A stretch of DNA of 64,000 nt from Prostheceraeus crozeri. Its lineage: Eukaryota > Platyhelminthes > Polycladida > Euryleptidae. Location: assembly GCA_907163375.1 (NCBI GenBank), contig CAJQUW010011052.1, positions 62,001-126,000 of the forward strand. Direction: 5' to 3'. The position numbers and the translations under genes are program-made. A model generated the notes under the pieces. It had not been told where the DNA came from, did not search any database, and was given only the letters and a program-made list of their open reading frames with translations. This document shows positions 20,783-32,212 of this stretch, piece by piece. How positions within the stretch are numbered: the stretch's first letter is position 1; the number at the start of each line of letters is the position of its first letter.

Positions 20783-21079
20783 GAGGGGGGAGGTCAGTGA
20801 AATTTGATGAAAAATGTTTTGGTAAAGGTCCCAGGTCGAAATTCGGAAGTTTTAAATTTTTCAAAATTTTCACCACACTGGAGCTCTCGCACTTATGATT
20901 TTTTTCACTTGTGGCATGTTACATGGACATGTGCTGACGCATCAACTTCCCGTGATCATATGAGAATGGTTCAGGTGTCATATGATAGAGAATGATAAGA
21001 CGAATCGTTTGCAACAAACTGCATGTCGCTACAATAAATACTTTTGGAGATAGAGCCATTTTAAGTTTTCTTCCGAGCA

Positions 21080-21087
21080 TATATAAA
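21080..21087 (+). promoter_or_regulatory. TATA box of the coiled-coil gene (copy 2)
   Basis: TATATAAA, 49 nt before the candidate leader-intron donor at 21129. Identical in copy 1. Confidence 0.6.
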
Positions 21088-21128
21088 CCCCCGACAACGT
21101 AAGTCTGATCACTTCATCGAAAGACGAG

Positions 21129-21691
21129 GTAAGCGACGGTCGTCGGTCTGAGCTCCCGATATCGGGTGTTTCAAAGGACTCTATCTTTTGAAGTAGGCAA
21201 GCTATCTTCTTACTTCAAAGTTTGCATGATAGAGTTTGATAGTGTCTTTACTACTAATAAATTTTTTTAAAAGTAGTATGAGTAGTAAAATGCGGATTTT
21301 TTTAAAAATTCTAAATTTTCAGTTTTTTCAAAGTTTTAACATGTAGACTAAGGTTTTCAAGTATCCTGAGTTCAAATTTGCTATCAGATTTGAAATTTAA
21401 CTAAGTCTAAGGCAGCTTTCAGGGGTTAGATCCCAGCTACTGATCACTACCTTTGACTCGGCGTTGCTGTTACCACTTCGGGGCAGTGACAATGATGTCT
21501 TCAGCTGTAAATAGCGGGTATCGGGGAAGATCTCTCACTTCCCTAGTGATCAGTACAAGGCCTTCAGGCTGTCGACGGGATCGAGTGCCACTCACTACAC
21601 TCAAATCTATCATTCCTCACTAAGTGTAATGCTTTAGGAATATGACTGTACTACATGATTCCAAACTTATACAAATTTCATTATCTTACAG
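21129..21691 (+). other. Candidate 5' leader intron of the coiled-coil gene (copy 2)
   Basis: GAG|GTAAGC to TTATCTTACAG, 563 nt, ending 18 nt before the start codon at 21710. Both borders are conserved in copy 1. Confidence 0.55.
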
Positions 21692-21709
21692 TTAACGATA
21701 AAATCAGGC

Positions 21710-22912
21710 ATGGCTAATGACAGAAACCGCAAATTCCATATTAAAATGTGCTCATGTGGGCGAATCAATCGCAGTGCGGACGCCAAGGCTCATGTCAAGA
21801 AGGCGGGCACTGACCACATGATTATCCTGAATAGGGTTGCGTGTGTAAAGTGTAGAGTGTTGAAGGGTGATGAGGATGAGGCGCGTTTTTACAGAGTGCA
21901 TGCTGACTGTAGTGGAGGTTTGGTGAATGACTTGCGATTCACGCAGTTGATTGTTGAAGAGAGGGAGCGAATGTTGGCGATAGAGCGAGAGGGCAAGGTG
22001 GAGAATGTTGTTGAGAATGTTGTTGAGAATGATGAGTTGGCGAGAGCAGTTGCTTCGTTGGAGGCTGAGATTGGGCGAAAGAGAGTGCTTGAGAGTGATG
22101 ATGAGGATAATGTGGATTTAGATAGGGAGCGTGTGAGGAAGCGTGTGAGGAAGCGTGTGAGGAAGCGTGTGAGGAAGTTGAGCTCTTCGTCGTCGGAGGT
22201 GTCAAACATTGTCATCACCGACCTCCCGCAGAGCTCATCTTCCCCAAAAGTGAAGAGTGGTGGGATTCGCAAGCATTCGGCGAGGTGGTTGAAGAATGAA
22301 GAGAAGAAGCATGTTTCGCAGCAGATGGCGCATGATTTGTTGGTGAATAAGTATGAGAGTTTGAAGAAAGTGAAGGATTAAGTCGTGAAGGAGTTGGATG
22401 AGTTGAAAAAGAAGGAACTGAAGTCGAAGGAGGTAGCGGATGAGAATATTCGAATGAGGCGTAGTGTGACTGATTTGAAGAATAAGACGCGAGAGTTGGA
22501 AGAGAAGAATGATGAGTGTGAGAAGAGGGCGAGTGCTGCGGAGAGAAGAATGAGAGATGCAGAAGCGAAGTTTGAGGAGATGATGAAGTAGATGAGTGTG
22601 TTGAGAACGAGAAATGTTGAGTTGGAGAGGACTGTGGCTCGGCGGGGTGATGAGAGGCAGGCGTATGAGAAGTTGGAGCGCATGAGGGATGAGTGGAATC
22701 GTGTGAATGAGGATAGGTTGTTTGAGTTTCACATCCCTATTCGGGATAATCATTTGGACGGTGAAGTACTCGTCAACCGTACTCCGGACGAGTCAATAAT
22801 TTGTTATAACGGCCATCCAACCAAAAAATGTCTCCATGCCAGCCTGAGAATGCGCGGTCATCTCCACAAATTTTCTGTTCGGAAGCGCGCGAGACTAGCT
22901 AAGGATGGCTAA
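21710..22912 (+). pseudogene. Zinc-ribbon plus coiled-coil protein (copy 2)
   Basis: Counterpart of 9119-10285: it starts MANDRNRKFH, has the Cys pairs near the N-terminus, the long charged coiled coil and the LFEFHIPIRDNH C-terminal part. An arginine-rich stretch (RKRVRKRVRK) is expanded relative to copy 1 by short tandem duplication. About two breaks are present, so this copy is probably dead. Confidence 0.65.
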
Positions 22913-22917
22913 CTTGG

Positions 22918-22976
22918 TAAGTGAAAAGTAAATAAGATAGTATATCCTATTCTAATACATATCATTTTCATTGCAG
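22918..22976 (+). other. Candidate 59-nt intron after the coiled-coil gene (copy 2)
   Basis: CTTG|GTAAGT to TTTTCATTGCAG, just after the stop codon; conserved in copy 1. The next exon would begin ATCTTTGCCCGCC and run into the 140-bp repeat. Confidence 0.5.
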
Positions 22977-23011
22977 ATCTTTGCCCGCCTTCACCACCCC
23001 ATCAATTCACT

Positions 23012-23151
23012 CCCGAGAACGAACCATCGGCTCTCTTAAGGGCCACCATGGGGCAAGACATGATAGAACCTCCACGCGGTTTGCCCTGGGCAGTCTTCGG
23101 ACTGGCGAATACTATCATTAAGTTGAATCTGCTATCAGTCAACTTGAACGT
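23012..23151 (+). repeat. 140-bp cassette-boundary repeat, unit D (copy 2)
   Basis: Same unit as at 7879, 8404 and 8879 in the other copy; lies between the coiled-coil gene and the 84-aa gene. Confidence 0.85.
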
Positions 23152-23185
23152 TATGCAGTCGATTGCCATCCCTGAAGCATTCTGA
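23048..23185 (+). CDS. Mini-ORF inside the 140-bp repeat, unit D (copy 2)
   Basis: 45 codons from GCCACCATGG, ending SIAIPEAF, the same as unit B. The 84-aa gene begins 80 nt later on the same strand. Confidence 0.35.
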   Translation: MGQDMIEPPRGLPWAVFGLANTIIKLNLLSVNLNVMQSIAIPEAF

Positions 23186-23265
23186 TTCGCTGTTGAGCAA
23201 TTCATTGTTGAAAACTCTATATAAGCCAGAAGATTGTAGCGCTTCTCATTCAATTTTAAGTCACG

Positions 23266-23523
23266 ATGAAAGCAACGTCTCCTGCCAACAGCATTCCCGT
23301 CTTCATCGATGAAGACAACGCCATTCCCGAGTTCATCATCCTCGACGAGTGGGATGAAGAGGATGAGAAGAAGGGGAAGATCAAGAAGATCATTTGGACG
23401 GATGAGGTAAGGACTCCGAATACCACCCGCATCCGAAAGGTACCAGATGCGCCAGCACGACCTAGGCGGTATAGGGTCTATGACAACCTAACCGTCATAC
23501 CCATTGACTATTCCAGCCAATAG
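23266..23523 (+). CDS. Small acidic accessory protein, 85 aa (copy 2)
   Basis: Counterpart of 8034-8288: MKATSPANSIPVFIDEDNAI at the start, then an acidic centre and the basic TRIRKVPDAPARPRRYRVYD segment. It is one codon longer than the other copy, with the frame kept. It lies between repeat units D and E. Function unknown. Confidence 0.6.
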   Translation: MKATSPANSIPVFIDEDNAIPEFIILDEWDEEDEKKGKIKKIIWTDEVRTPNTTRIRKVPDAPARPRRYRVYDNLTVIPIDYSSQ

Positions 23524-23541
23524 TCAACTTAATTGACACCC

Positions 23542-23679
23542 AGAACGAACCATCGGCTCTCTTAAGGGCCACCATGGGGCAAGACATGATAGAACCTCCA
23601 CGCGGTTTGCCCTGGGCAGTCTTCGGACTGGCGAATACTATCATTAAGTTGAATCTGCTATCAGTCAACTTGAACGTTG
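23542..23679 (+). repeat. 140-bp cassette-boundary repeat, unit E (copy 2)
   Basis: Fifth unit found, on the far side of the 84/85-aa gene. It contains a 37-codon mini-ORF from the same GCCACCATGG start (23574-23687). Confidence 0.85.
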
Positions 23680-23683
23680 CAAA

Positions 23684-23905
23684 TTAAGTTCGGTGTAATA
23701 CTTCCTTTCGACGGGCGTTCCTGTAAAGGGCGGCGGTGAAACCCGTAGCTATGTATACCGCAAGGGACATTCGACAATGGTCAATCTTGTTTAACCTCTC
23801 TGCGTCATGTTTGCAAGTGATTGCCTCTGTCTCAACGTAGTATACATTCGCGACAGGGCGACATTTAGCCAACTGTCGAAGGTTGCCTAAAACTTTCCAT
23901 TGCAT
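23684..23905 (-). pseudogene. Conserved open stretch next to repeat unit E (copy 2)
   Basis: Encodes the same ETEAITCKHDAER and MSLAVYIATGFTAALYRNAR text as 7685-7880. A candidate acceptor TTTTAG lies at its 5' side, so it may be an exon of a minus-strand gene rather than a separate gene. Confidence 0.35.
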
Positions 23906-24016
23906 ATGTTATGAGAACCATGAGTTCTACCTGTCTCTATCAATGAGACGAATTGATGAATGGAATGAAGTGGGAGGACACTCACGCGCCACACGCAACA
24001 TAACACACTTCTCTCT

Positions 24017-24635
24017 TCCGTAGTCTAACAAGCTCTTTACACATGGATCGCAGTCGATTGCTATCCCTATATCAGAAGTGTAGGCTATCTTAATTTTATT
24101 TAACACTATTTCAACTACCATCATCGCCCATATGAAATGTTATAAGATTTACAAGTTAGACTAATCGTGCTACTATTTCCAAATGAAAAAGTATACATGG
24201 TTAAATCATCCACTTAAGCCCATCCGTAGTCTAACAAGCTCTTTACACATGGATTGCAGTCGATTGCTATCCCTATATCAGAAGTGTAAGCCACCTTAAT
24301 TTTATTCAACACTATTTCATCTACCATCTTCGCCCATACGAAATGTTTTAAGATTTACAAGTTAGACTAAGCGTGCTACTATTTCCAAATGAAAAAGTAT
24401 ACATGCTTAAATCATCCACTTAAGCCCATCCGTAGTCTAACAAGCTCTTTACACATGGATTGCAGTCGATTGCTATCTCTGTAACAGAAGTGTAAGCCAT
24501 CTTAATTTTATTTAACACTATTTCATCTACCATCATCGCCCATATGAAATGTTTTAAGATTTACAAGTTAGACTAAGCGTGCTACTATTTCCAAATGAAA
24601 AGTATACATGGTTAAATCATCCACTGAAGCCCCGT
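24017..24635. repeat. Three tandem 206-bp units (copy 2 only)
   Basis: TCCGTAGTCTAACAAGCTCT starts units at 24017, 24223 and 24429. Each unit carries GCAGTCGATTGCTATC, also seen at the edge of the 140-bp repeats, and ends with AAATCATCCACT. Absent from the corresponding place in copy 1. No gene inside. Confidence 0.9.
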
Positions 24636-24682
24636 TCAAGTAAGTCAGTATGAAAGCAAAGATAATACGAAATAAAAATTTA

Positions 24683-25129
24683 TTATGGCATGTATTTCAA
24701 AAGGTCTTCATCGTCAATATCGTCCCAGAGTCTTGCTTCACATAGATAACAAAAACAGTTCACTTGCTTTAATCGTTCTTCCACTGCGAGCCTCATTTTG
24801 TCGATATACTCCCACTCCGCCATAGTTCGTGGCTGGGAGTTAGGGGTATACCACTCCCATAATTGGTGGAGGAATTTGGTGCTGGTGATCTCCATCACAT
24901 CGTCAGTATCGTACTTGAGATACTTCCACCTCACGCCTGTTAAGTCGGGACACTCCTTCTCACATACACTCTCTTCGCCGTCCGCTGGTAATGACAACTT
25001 TCTGATATTGTCCAGTCGGTACACCTTCTCTACCTTCCCCTTCGTTGGAGCGTTTGGTGCAACGAGCGCCTTTGGTGTTGAGCATGGAGAAGAGAATTTT
25101 GTGTTTGGTGTTGTCGGAGGGCTTGTCAT
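24683..25129 (-). CDS. Small accessory protein, 148 aa (copy 2)
   Basis: Counterpart of 7258-7692, and apparently the better preserved one. It has the MTSPPTTPNT start (ATG 25129), a basic N-terminal region, YRLDNIRKLSL, DLTGVRWKYL, WEWYTPNSQPRT, and then a C-terminal part with CFCYLCEARLWDD and an acidic end. The CxxxC-type cysteines might bind metal. Divergent from PolB across about 280 bp. Unknown function. Confidence 0.6.
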   Translation of the reverse strand: MTSPPTTPNTKFSSPCSTPKALVAPNAPTKGKVEKVYRLDNIRKLSLPADGEESVCEKECPDLTGVRWKYLKYDTDDVMEITSTKFLHQLWEWYTPNSQPRTMAEWEYIDKMRLAVEERLKQVNCFCYLCEARLWDDIDDEDLLKYMP

Positions 25130-25405
25130 GTTGACTGTGAATAATAACTTTGAAATGTTTTCTAATTCTTAAGTATAAACAAGCAACCAATCAGAATGAA
25201 CAGCCAATGAATGATGAATATGGAAGTATATATTTGTAAAGTGACATTCGTGTCATTTCACTCTGTCTTTGAGACATATAAGTGAAGTGTTCTCTGGCGA
25301 ATTCTATATTTGAGGCGTACAAGTGAACTGCTCTCTCGTGAATTCCAAATTTGAGTGAAGTCTCTATCTTGTTGAAGTATCAACCTTAAACTTGATTTCG
25401 TTGAA
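25130..25405. promoter_or_regulatory. Divergent promoter region, PolB side (copy 2)
   Basis: About 275 bp between the accessory gene and the PolB start codon. Near 25260-25340 are two related 50-bp segments (marker GTGAAGTGTTCTCT / GTGAACTGCTCTCT with GAATTC) that copy 1 does not show, so the promoter has changed since the copies split. CCAAT-like motifs near 25180-25205 are kept. Confidence 0.45.
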
Positions 25406-25408
25406 ATG

Positions 25409-25475
25409 GTAAGTTGAAAATTTCTTCACTCATCTCCCTCAAACGTGTGGCTAATAGCATCTTCCTCAATTTCAG
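25409..25475 (+). other. Candidate intron 1 of PolB, 67 nt (copy 2)
   Basis: ATG|GTAAGT to CTCAATTTCAG|GCATC. The start codon is the last triplet of the first exon. Confidence 0.65.
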
Positions 25476-25536
25476 GCATCAACTCCATCACCAACGCCCT
25501 CCCTTCTCGAGGAAAGTTTAGAGTTGTTGAGTCAAA

Positions 25537-25595
25537 GTAGGTTGTAACAATACACTGAGACTTGAACAGAGATGATAGAATGATTTCTCTTTCAG
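25537..25595 (+). other. Candidate intron 2 of PolB, 59 nt (copy 2)
   Basis: GTAGGT donor and TTTCTCTTTCAG acceptor; both are conserved in copy 1. It separates a short coding exon (starting GCATCAACTCC) from the zinc-finger exon. Confidence 0.6.
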
Positions 25596-28500
25596 GTGAT
25601 GTGAATTCCAGCTCAGGACTCTCGCGACAAGGCATCGAGTGGGAATGTGCCGACTGCGGACATATGTTTACAAGGAAGCACAGTCTCCTTCGACACATCA
25701 ACCAACGTGTGTGTCAACGCAAAGCGGCGTCAATCTCCGGAGGTGAAGTTGATTCTGACGATGACATCTCCTTTCCTTGCGATTTGTGCCCTCTGTCTTT
25801 TGATAGTCACTTTCAGCGATCTTCGCACAGACTTCAACACACGCATGTAAATGATCACTACACCAACGGTACCTCTACCATCTCCCTCATTAATGTTTCA
25901 CATAATAATTTAGTACGCGACTACTGCATGGAGTCCAATACTCAAATAGTAGATTTTCCTGAGTGGCTCCTTCAAAATTCTAACATTATCGAAGCGCTCT
26001 TCAACAATTTAGAGAATTTTAGAATGAAGGCGCTCATCTACCTTAAACTAAAATATATTAAGATAGATTTTCAAACGGGTCAAGTGACGGAGAGAATACA
26101 GTTTCATGTTCCTTCCTCTTCCGCAACCGAAGTTGTAGACTGCGAGTCTTGGCTAAATTTTCACATTCAATGTTTAAAATCAAATGTAGATAAATTCAAT
26201 CAACGCGACAGCGCTCTCATTTTTGATGGTGTGGACTCAGCCATATTCAAAATTTCCCTATTAGAAAGTCATGCAGCTCGAGGCACATTTAAACTACCAA
26301 AAACGTTGTATAATAAGAAAGCTGTCATCAATGTCGATTGTAAATCACAGTGTTTCAAATATGCAGTCCTATCCATCCTTCACTATAATGATATTAACGC
26401 GAATCGAAATCATACCTATAGCTATAGACAGTGGGAGGATGAACTAGACTTTGAAGGTTGTACTCGTAATAGTAACAACATTGAAATCAAAGATGTAGAA
26501 ACGTTCGAAAAACATAATCAGATTAAAATTGTCGTTCACGTGTGGGAGGAGGGGTTGAAGGGTGCCCGCTATAATTCACGTTCAACTTGTTATGAACGTG
26601 TAGTCAACCTCTTATTAGTAAAACAAGATGATAGCGAGGAATGGCGCTACTGTGGTATTCCCAAAATCTCTCGCTTGTACACTCACTTGGGGCACTCTAA
26701 AAGAGGTGAACATTTTGTATGCGACCGCTGCATCCGCTCCTTTTGGAGTAAAGATAAATTTGAAACTCACTATGAATGGTGCAAGCGAGGTAAATTACAA
26801 ATGGAACGCATGCCCAAAGATAAAATATTTTCACATAGGGATAATGGTGACGAATTAAGTCCCCTGCGTGTCATTTACGCAGACATAGAATGCTACATTG
26901 ATGACATCATCCACAAGCCAGCAGCCATATCCTGCTATGAAGTATGGCATGACCACTTTAGAAATAGGCAAAACAAAATGCATACTTGGCAATGTGAAGA
27001 TTGTATTTCAAAATTTCTAGAATTTCTCGATAAAGCTGCTAAATTTCAACAATCATATCATTCCCAATTGCAGCGTAAGTCACTACATATGTCAGATGAA
27101 GACAAACAGAAATTCGAAAGTTGCACATCCTTTCCTAAATGTCATAAAACGTTTGATGACGATAAAATCAAGAAAGTGCGTGATCATGATCACATCACTG
27201 GTAAATTTAGAAACGCACTCTGCTCCAAGTGTAACTTTTCACATAGGTTGAGACGTCACGTACTACCCGTCATTTTTTACAACTTTAAGGGCTATGACAG
27301 TCATATGATAATAAAAGGAGGGTTGAGCCAGATGAAATCGTGGCAGTTCAATGTTATAGCACAAACGAGAGAAAAATTCATGGCAATGACAGCAAAAGTA
27401 CCAGTAGATAAAACTAAAGAAAATAAGACAGTCTTCTTCGAAATAAAATTTTTAGATTCATTTCAATTCATGTCAGCGTCACTAGCTTCTCTCGTTCAAA
27501 ATCTCAAGTTTCTTCCCCATAGTCAAACTTTGAAGAAACACTATCCAAATTTAACAGATGACATGATTACTCGCAAAGGAGTCTTTCCCTATGCGTATTT
27601 TAGCTCAATGTCTAAACTATATGAAACAACCCTTCCTTCCATTGATAAATTCCAAAACGATTTGACGGGTGAATATTGTCCAGTAGAGGACTATGAACAT
27701 GCTCAAGAGGCATGGATAAAATTTGATTGTAAAACGTTTGGCGATTATATGATCGCTTACTTAGAATTAGATGTCATTTTTCTGGCTGATGTCTTTCAGG
27801 AATTTCGACGAGTGGCATTAGAAGAAGACAAATTAGATCCTATCCACTTTGTCAGTCTACCAGCCATGTCCTTTAAATCAGCCTTTAAAATGACTGGTGA
27901 GACCATTCACCTCTTACAAGGCCCCGAGATGTATAATATATTTGAGCGCGGAATACGCGGTGGTCTCACATTTGTAAATAAGCATCATATAAAATCTGAA
28001 ACAGTAGGTGATGATCATATCCACCTAAAGTACTATGACCAAAATAATTTATATGGCAGTTCACTATCCAAACCACTCCCTCATTCCGAGTTTACTTGGT
28101 TAAATCAAGATGAGCTTGAGTATTACTCCAACCCTTCAAACATTCTGAAGATTCCAGATGAAGGTGATTGGGGATATTATTTTGAAGTGGATTTGATTTA
28201 TCCAAATAGCATTAAAAATAAAACTGCTGATTTAAACTGCTGGAGGATGTTAGAAAACGTATGAACTACAAACTAGTCGTTGATGAACAAAAATATCACA
28301 AATTGACCTCATCACCTCTTTTCATTGATAGAGACATTATCGATGAGGATCTTGTAGGTGTTAAAATGATAAAATCTGAAATTGAGTTGTGCAAGCCCAT
28401 CTATATTGGCCAAGCTGTACTAGATTACTCTATGCTTGAAATGTATCAACTCTTCTACAAAATATTAAAACCATGCCCTCTCGTAAAAGAGGTTCGCTTG

Positions 28501-29049
28501 CTGGGTGGTGATACAGATAGTTTCTTTTTAGGAATTACCACTCAAAAAGATTTAAATTTTAATGAAGTAGGTAAGTCATTAGAAAAATATTTCGACACAT
28601 CTAACTACAATCCCACTCATCCACTCTATTCCATACAGAATAAAGCCAACTTTGGTTGTTTTAAGGATGAAACAGCAGGAAAGGAAATAGATGAAATGAT
28701 TCTCCTCCGTCCTAAAATGTATTCCATGAAATTAAAAGAATGTGCAGATAGTATTATGCGTGCTAAAGGTATATCAAAATCCATTGTTCACAAAATGAAA
28801 CATCGGTCCTATAAGAAGGCCAATAAAAAGAAAACTATAACGTTTGTCAATATGACAATCTTAAAATCTCAAGTTCATACTGTGAAAACGCACACGTTCA
28901 AGGAACGAGCACTTTCAGCATGGGAAGATAAGAGGTGTTGGATAGGTCATAACACATCTCTTCCACATGGACATCCTGACACAAACATACCTCCACCCAA
29001 AAGAATAAAACTCACGCTACCACATTCAGGAGATGTATTGACATAATCA

Positions 29050-29165
29050 ACTTTAACTCAGTACTTTGATGTTGCTTTTTGTAGATATACATGGTTGTTT
29101 TATGTATCGCATGAGATCGTTTCTTCCTTGTGAATATATGCCTACAGTCAGCTCATTCCCCCTAT
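29050..29165 (-). pseudogene. Small C2H2 zinc-finger fossil 3' of PolB (copy 2)
   Basis: Same relic as 2890-3053 in copy 1: minus-strand text with HIFTRK followed by a helix-like stretch, resembling the first PolB finger. Confidence 0.35.
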
Positions 29166-29225
29166 ATCTGTGAAAAGACTTTTTCATATACATATTTTTA
29201 TTTCAATAAACATATCACAATGACT

Positions 29226-30746
29226 TCACTTTGTTTTCCGAAACACTAAAGTTACGAGGGATTTAGTATCTTTCACATGGATGCACTCTTGTAAACCATT
29301 GGTAATTTTGATAGTAATAGAGGGTATAGTTTGTTTGACGACGGGATGATAGAAAATAGATTCAAACATCTTCTCGACTATTCCATATGAAGCGTCTTTA
29401 TCATGAATGAAATCGCGTAAAATGTATTCTTTTTTCTCACCAACAGAAATAGGTAGAATCAAATCACTTTGAATGTAAAGGTGCTGTTCATGTTTATCAA
29501 GTATCATTGGTGTTTCTATACCAATCGTATGCGCAGCAGTAAACACAGTTTGTAGCATTGAAAAACCAAAGAGTTTTTTCAAATTTTTACTCAATTGACA
29601 TTGAATGTCATCACCCAGTTTCAGAACAACGCGTTGATTTTCAATTGAAAACGAAATGTGGTGTGTCTTTACATCATATTTACTTTTCATCACATGCTTC
29701 AACTTCTGTTGTATATAAGGATTTGCTACATGAATGAAGCTTTCAGCTGTATGATATAGACGCGGCATTATATTGATAGCAACTTTAGATTCTTCATAAG
29801 ACTGGTAAATTTTCTTGATGCGATCACCATAGATGTCCACCCACCATTCATCATTAACTGAATCAGCTTTAGTGTGATATTCATGAGAACCATACACCAC
29901 ACCGCTTCCAATAATAGGTGTATAATGTCTTACAAAATGACGCAAGGTTGGAGAGAAATAAACTGTAAGTTTGTCATTATATTTCTGAATAACCAACTTA
30001 TTTTTGTCCGCCATAATTTTTTCTCCATACTTCTTACCCACAGTCTCATTCCATCGTTTTACTAACTCAATAAGTGATAAAGGTTGAACACCACGCTTTT
30101 TCAAAATGATGCGTTCTTCGCATTCTACAACATCTTCATCAAATATTTTAAATCTATAATGAAATTTGTTGATTCGATTTGAATAAACTTTTTTAACATT
30201 TGCAGTAGCAATTGACGTTAGATGTAGTCCATGACCAAAACCAAGATGTGGATAGAATTCACTATCCAACCTCAGTGTAAGACCTTTAGTAAAAGAATGA
30301 AAGCGAAGGAACTGTCTCCCACTCCAATGATAGATAGTAAACTCATAAGCTTTCTGATTTTTATTCTTCATGATGGAAGTATTACCACTATTGAACGCCT
30401 TAGTAATTTTCTCATTCCCAAATGGTTCATGATAATCTGATTTTATCTGAATCCATTCATAGTTCCACTTTCCATCTGATGTTAAATTGTATGGCAACTG
30501 GAATGCATTATTCATCGTTATTCCATCATGGGTGCGAGGAGTCAATATCATTTCTTCCAAATCATTCACATTCTGAATATTGCTATCATAGCAAATACTA
30601 GAAACGCCAACCTCCCATTCACCTTCTAAATGCAGTGGCCGATTTAATTCTACTCGATAGTCTGATGGTTTATTTTTGGGAAATTTATTCATAGAAGCAT
30701 TACTGGGTAAGTAGATTATAAACGAGTCCTTATTTTCACTTTCCAT
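29226..30746 (-). CDS. Capsid-associated 'LPSNAS...WEVG' protein (copy 2)
   Basis: About 506 residues from ATG 30746 (MESENKDS). Nearly identical to 1282-2802, with the FP.NKPSDYRVEL...GEWEVG N-terminal pattern. The frame is open throughout. It follows the paralogous gene at 30787-32177 by about 40 nt on the same strand, probably one transcription block. Structural role inferred, not shown. Confidence 0.7.
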   Translation of the reverse strand: MESENKDSFIIYLPSNASMNKFPKNKPSDYRVELNRPLHLEGEWEVGVSSICYDSNIQNVNDLEEMILTPRTHDGITMNNAFQLPYNLTSDGKWNYEWIQIKSDYHEPFGNEKITKAFNSGNTSIMKNKNQKAYEFTIYHWSGRQFLRFHSFTKGLTLRLDSEFYPHLGFGHGLHLTSIATANVKKVYSNRINKFHYRFKIFDEDVVECEERIILKKRGVQPLSLIELVKRWNETVGKKYGEKIMADKNKLVIQKYNDKLTVYFSPTLRHFVRHYTPIIGSGVVYGSHEYHTKADSVNDEWWVDIYGDRIKKIYQSYEESKVAINIMPRLYHTAESFIHVANPYIQQKLKHVMKSKYDVKTHHISFSIENQRVVLKLGDDIQCQLSKNLKKLFGFSMLQTVFTAAHTIGIETPMILDKHEQHLYIQSDLILPISVGEKKEYILRDFIHDKDASYGIVEKMFESIFYHPVVKQTIPSITIKITNGLQECIHVKDTKSLVTLVFRKTK

Positions 30747-30786
30747 ATTATTCACATTGGAAAAAATATATTAGCATACTTTTGCA

Positions 30787-32177
30787 TTAACTCTTCATTC
30801 GGAAATGGAGTGTGATACTTGTCACAGCATCTTTATGAAAAGGAATCAACGCACCAGCATCATCATAAATGGCAATATCAATTTGTGGGATGTAGTTTGA
30901 TTTCAGCTTTGTATAATGCACTTTCTTGAAAGTATGCTCAGATAAAATACTGCAGCTTTTTGGCTGGTATGGTATCATTGCTAGCAATGGAGCTTCAACA
31001 TCTCCCACACGTAAATCTTCACCAATATTGGAATATATCTGAAAATAGTTAATACGACGCGATAGCGACATGTCTGCGCTAGCTTTGGTTACAGTACCAC
31101 TTTTAAAGATATTTTGATCAAAACCCAAAATGTCAATTAGATTTTTATCCATAATTAGTTCAATACCTTTTCCACTTATAGTGAGAGACAAAGTACCTTC
31201 TTTTTCAGAAAATGAAATATGTTGCTCATTAATCACTTCATTTAAATAATCTACAACCAATTTAACTGAAGTAATAATGCGAGGCACCAACACTCTTGTT
31301 TCATGTAAGATACCACCTAAAGGCTCTACACACTTTCTGTATAAAGATACGCTCCATTCTGTATCAAATTGATTTGACCTTTCACATGGTAAATGTTGCA
31401 TATCAAATTTTCCATGAACAGCTGCAGAATGATGTCGTAAGAACTGATGAAAATCTTTTGAACAAACTAATACTAGATTATCATCATTTAATTTACTTAT
31501 TGCAATATGATTAGATGATTTGATATAAGTCAATGTTGCCACTTGTTTACCATCAACTCGAATGAGATAATTAAATTTCTTCAATAATGTTTCAGGAGTC
31601 ATGTTTGTCTTTCTTGGCTTAATCACAATCTTCTTCACCAACGTCTTCTCATTTCTTGGAATAAGATCTACATAATAAGCTTCCTCTCGATATATTAACT
31701 GTTTATGACCACTTATGTGGTAATTAACGTTAAAATTATCATAGCTTGTTAAGGCGCTAGCGAGGTAACCTAAATCATTTCTTAAACTTGGACTTAAACC
31801 AACAATCCAATCTTTCTCAACTACATGATGTACATAATTATGATCATCATTGTGCGGAGTAAATTGGACAATATGTTTACACGCTTTATTCAGGAAATCA
31901 TATATAAACTTTTTACATGATAAGAGATCCTTCTTTGGCCACTGTATACTCGGCAGCTCTTTTCACATTGGTAAGCAGCTGTACGTCTCATATTAATAGT
32001 CATCACCTCATGATCAAAAGTATAGACACAGTTGCTATAAACAAGTTGAGTGACACCCACTTCCCAATTTCCATTTAGCTGTTGTGCATGATCAATGGGA
32101 GTAGAAAAGAGTGAGGCTCGATTACTAGCAAATCTATTTGCGGCCGCATTGCTAAGCAAAATATGATAAAACGACAT
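30787..32177 (-). pseudogene. Paralogous capsid-associated 'WEVG' gene (copy 2)
   Basis: The N-terminus (MSFYHILLSNAAANRFA, then LNGNWEVGVTQLVY) repeats the pattern of the neighbouring gene, so the two are old tandem duplicates. The C-terminal 284-codon part matches 388-1242 and ends with the IDIAIYDDAG...ITLHF module. The gene is broken in both copies of the element. Divergent from the plus-strand gene that starts at 32213. Confidence 0.6.
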
Positions 32178-32212
32178 TTTTATATTGCTGATCTGCGACC
32201 TTGCATAACATC

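Larger units (their letters stand above)
25406..29046 (+). pseudogene. polB: Protein-primed DNA polymerase B gene (copy 2)
   Basis: Counterpart of 3059-7032. An ATG at 25406 is followed at once by GTAAGT. Two candidate introns (25409-25475 and 25537-25595) precede a C2H2 exon with CADCGHMFTRKHSLLRH and a second finger (CDLCPLSFDSH). Then come the N-terminal domain, exonuclease motifs, the HNH-like VRDHDHITGKFRN segment, motif A and motif C GGDTDSFFLG. It is broken at least once in the polymerase part, so it is presumed inactive. The preserved 5' exons show that the family's polymerase starts with zinc fingers. Confidence 0.85.
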
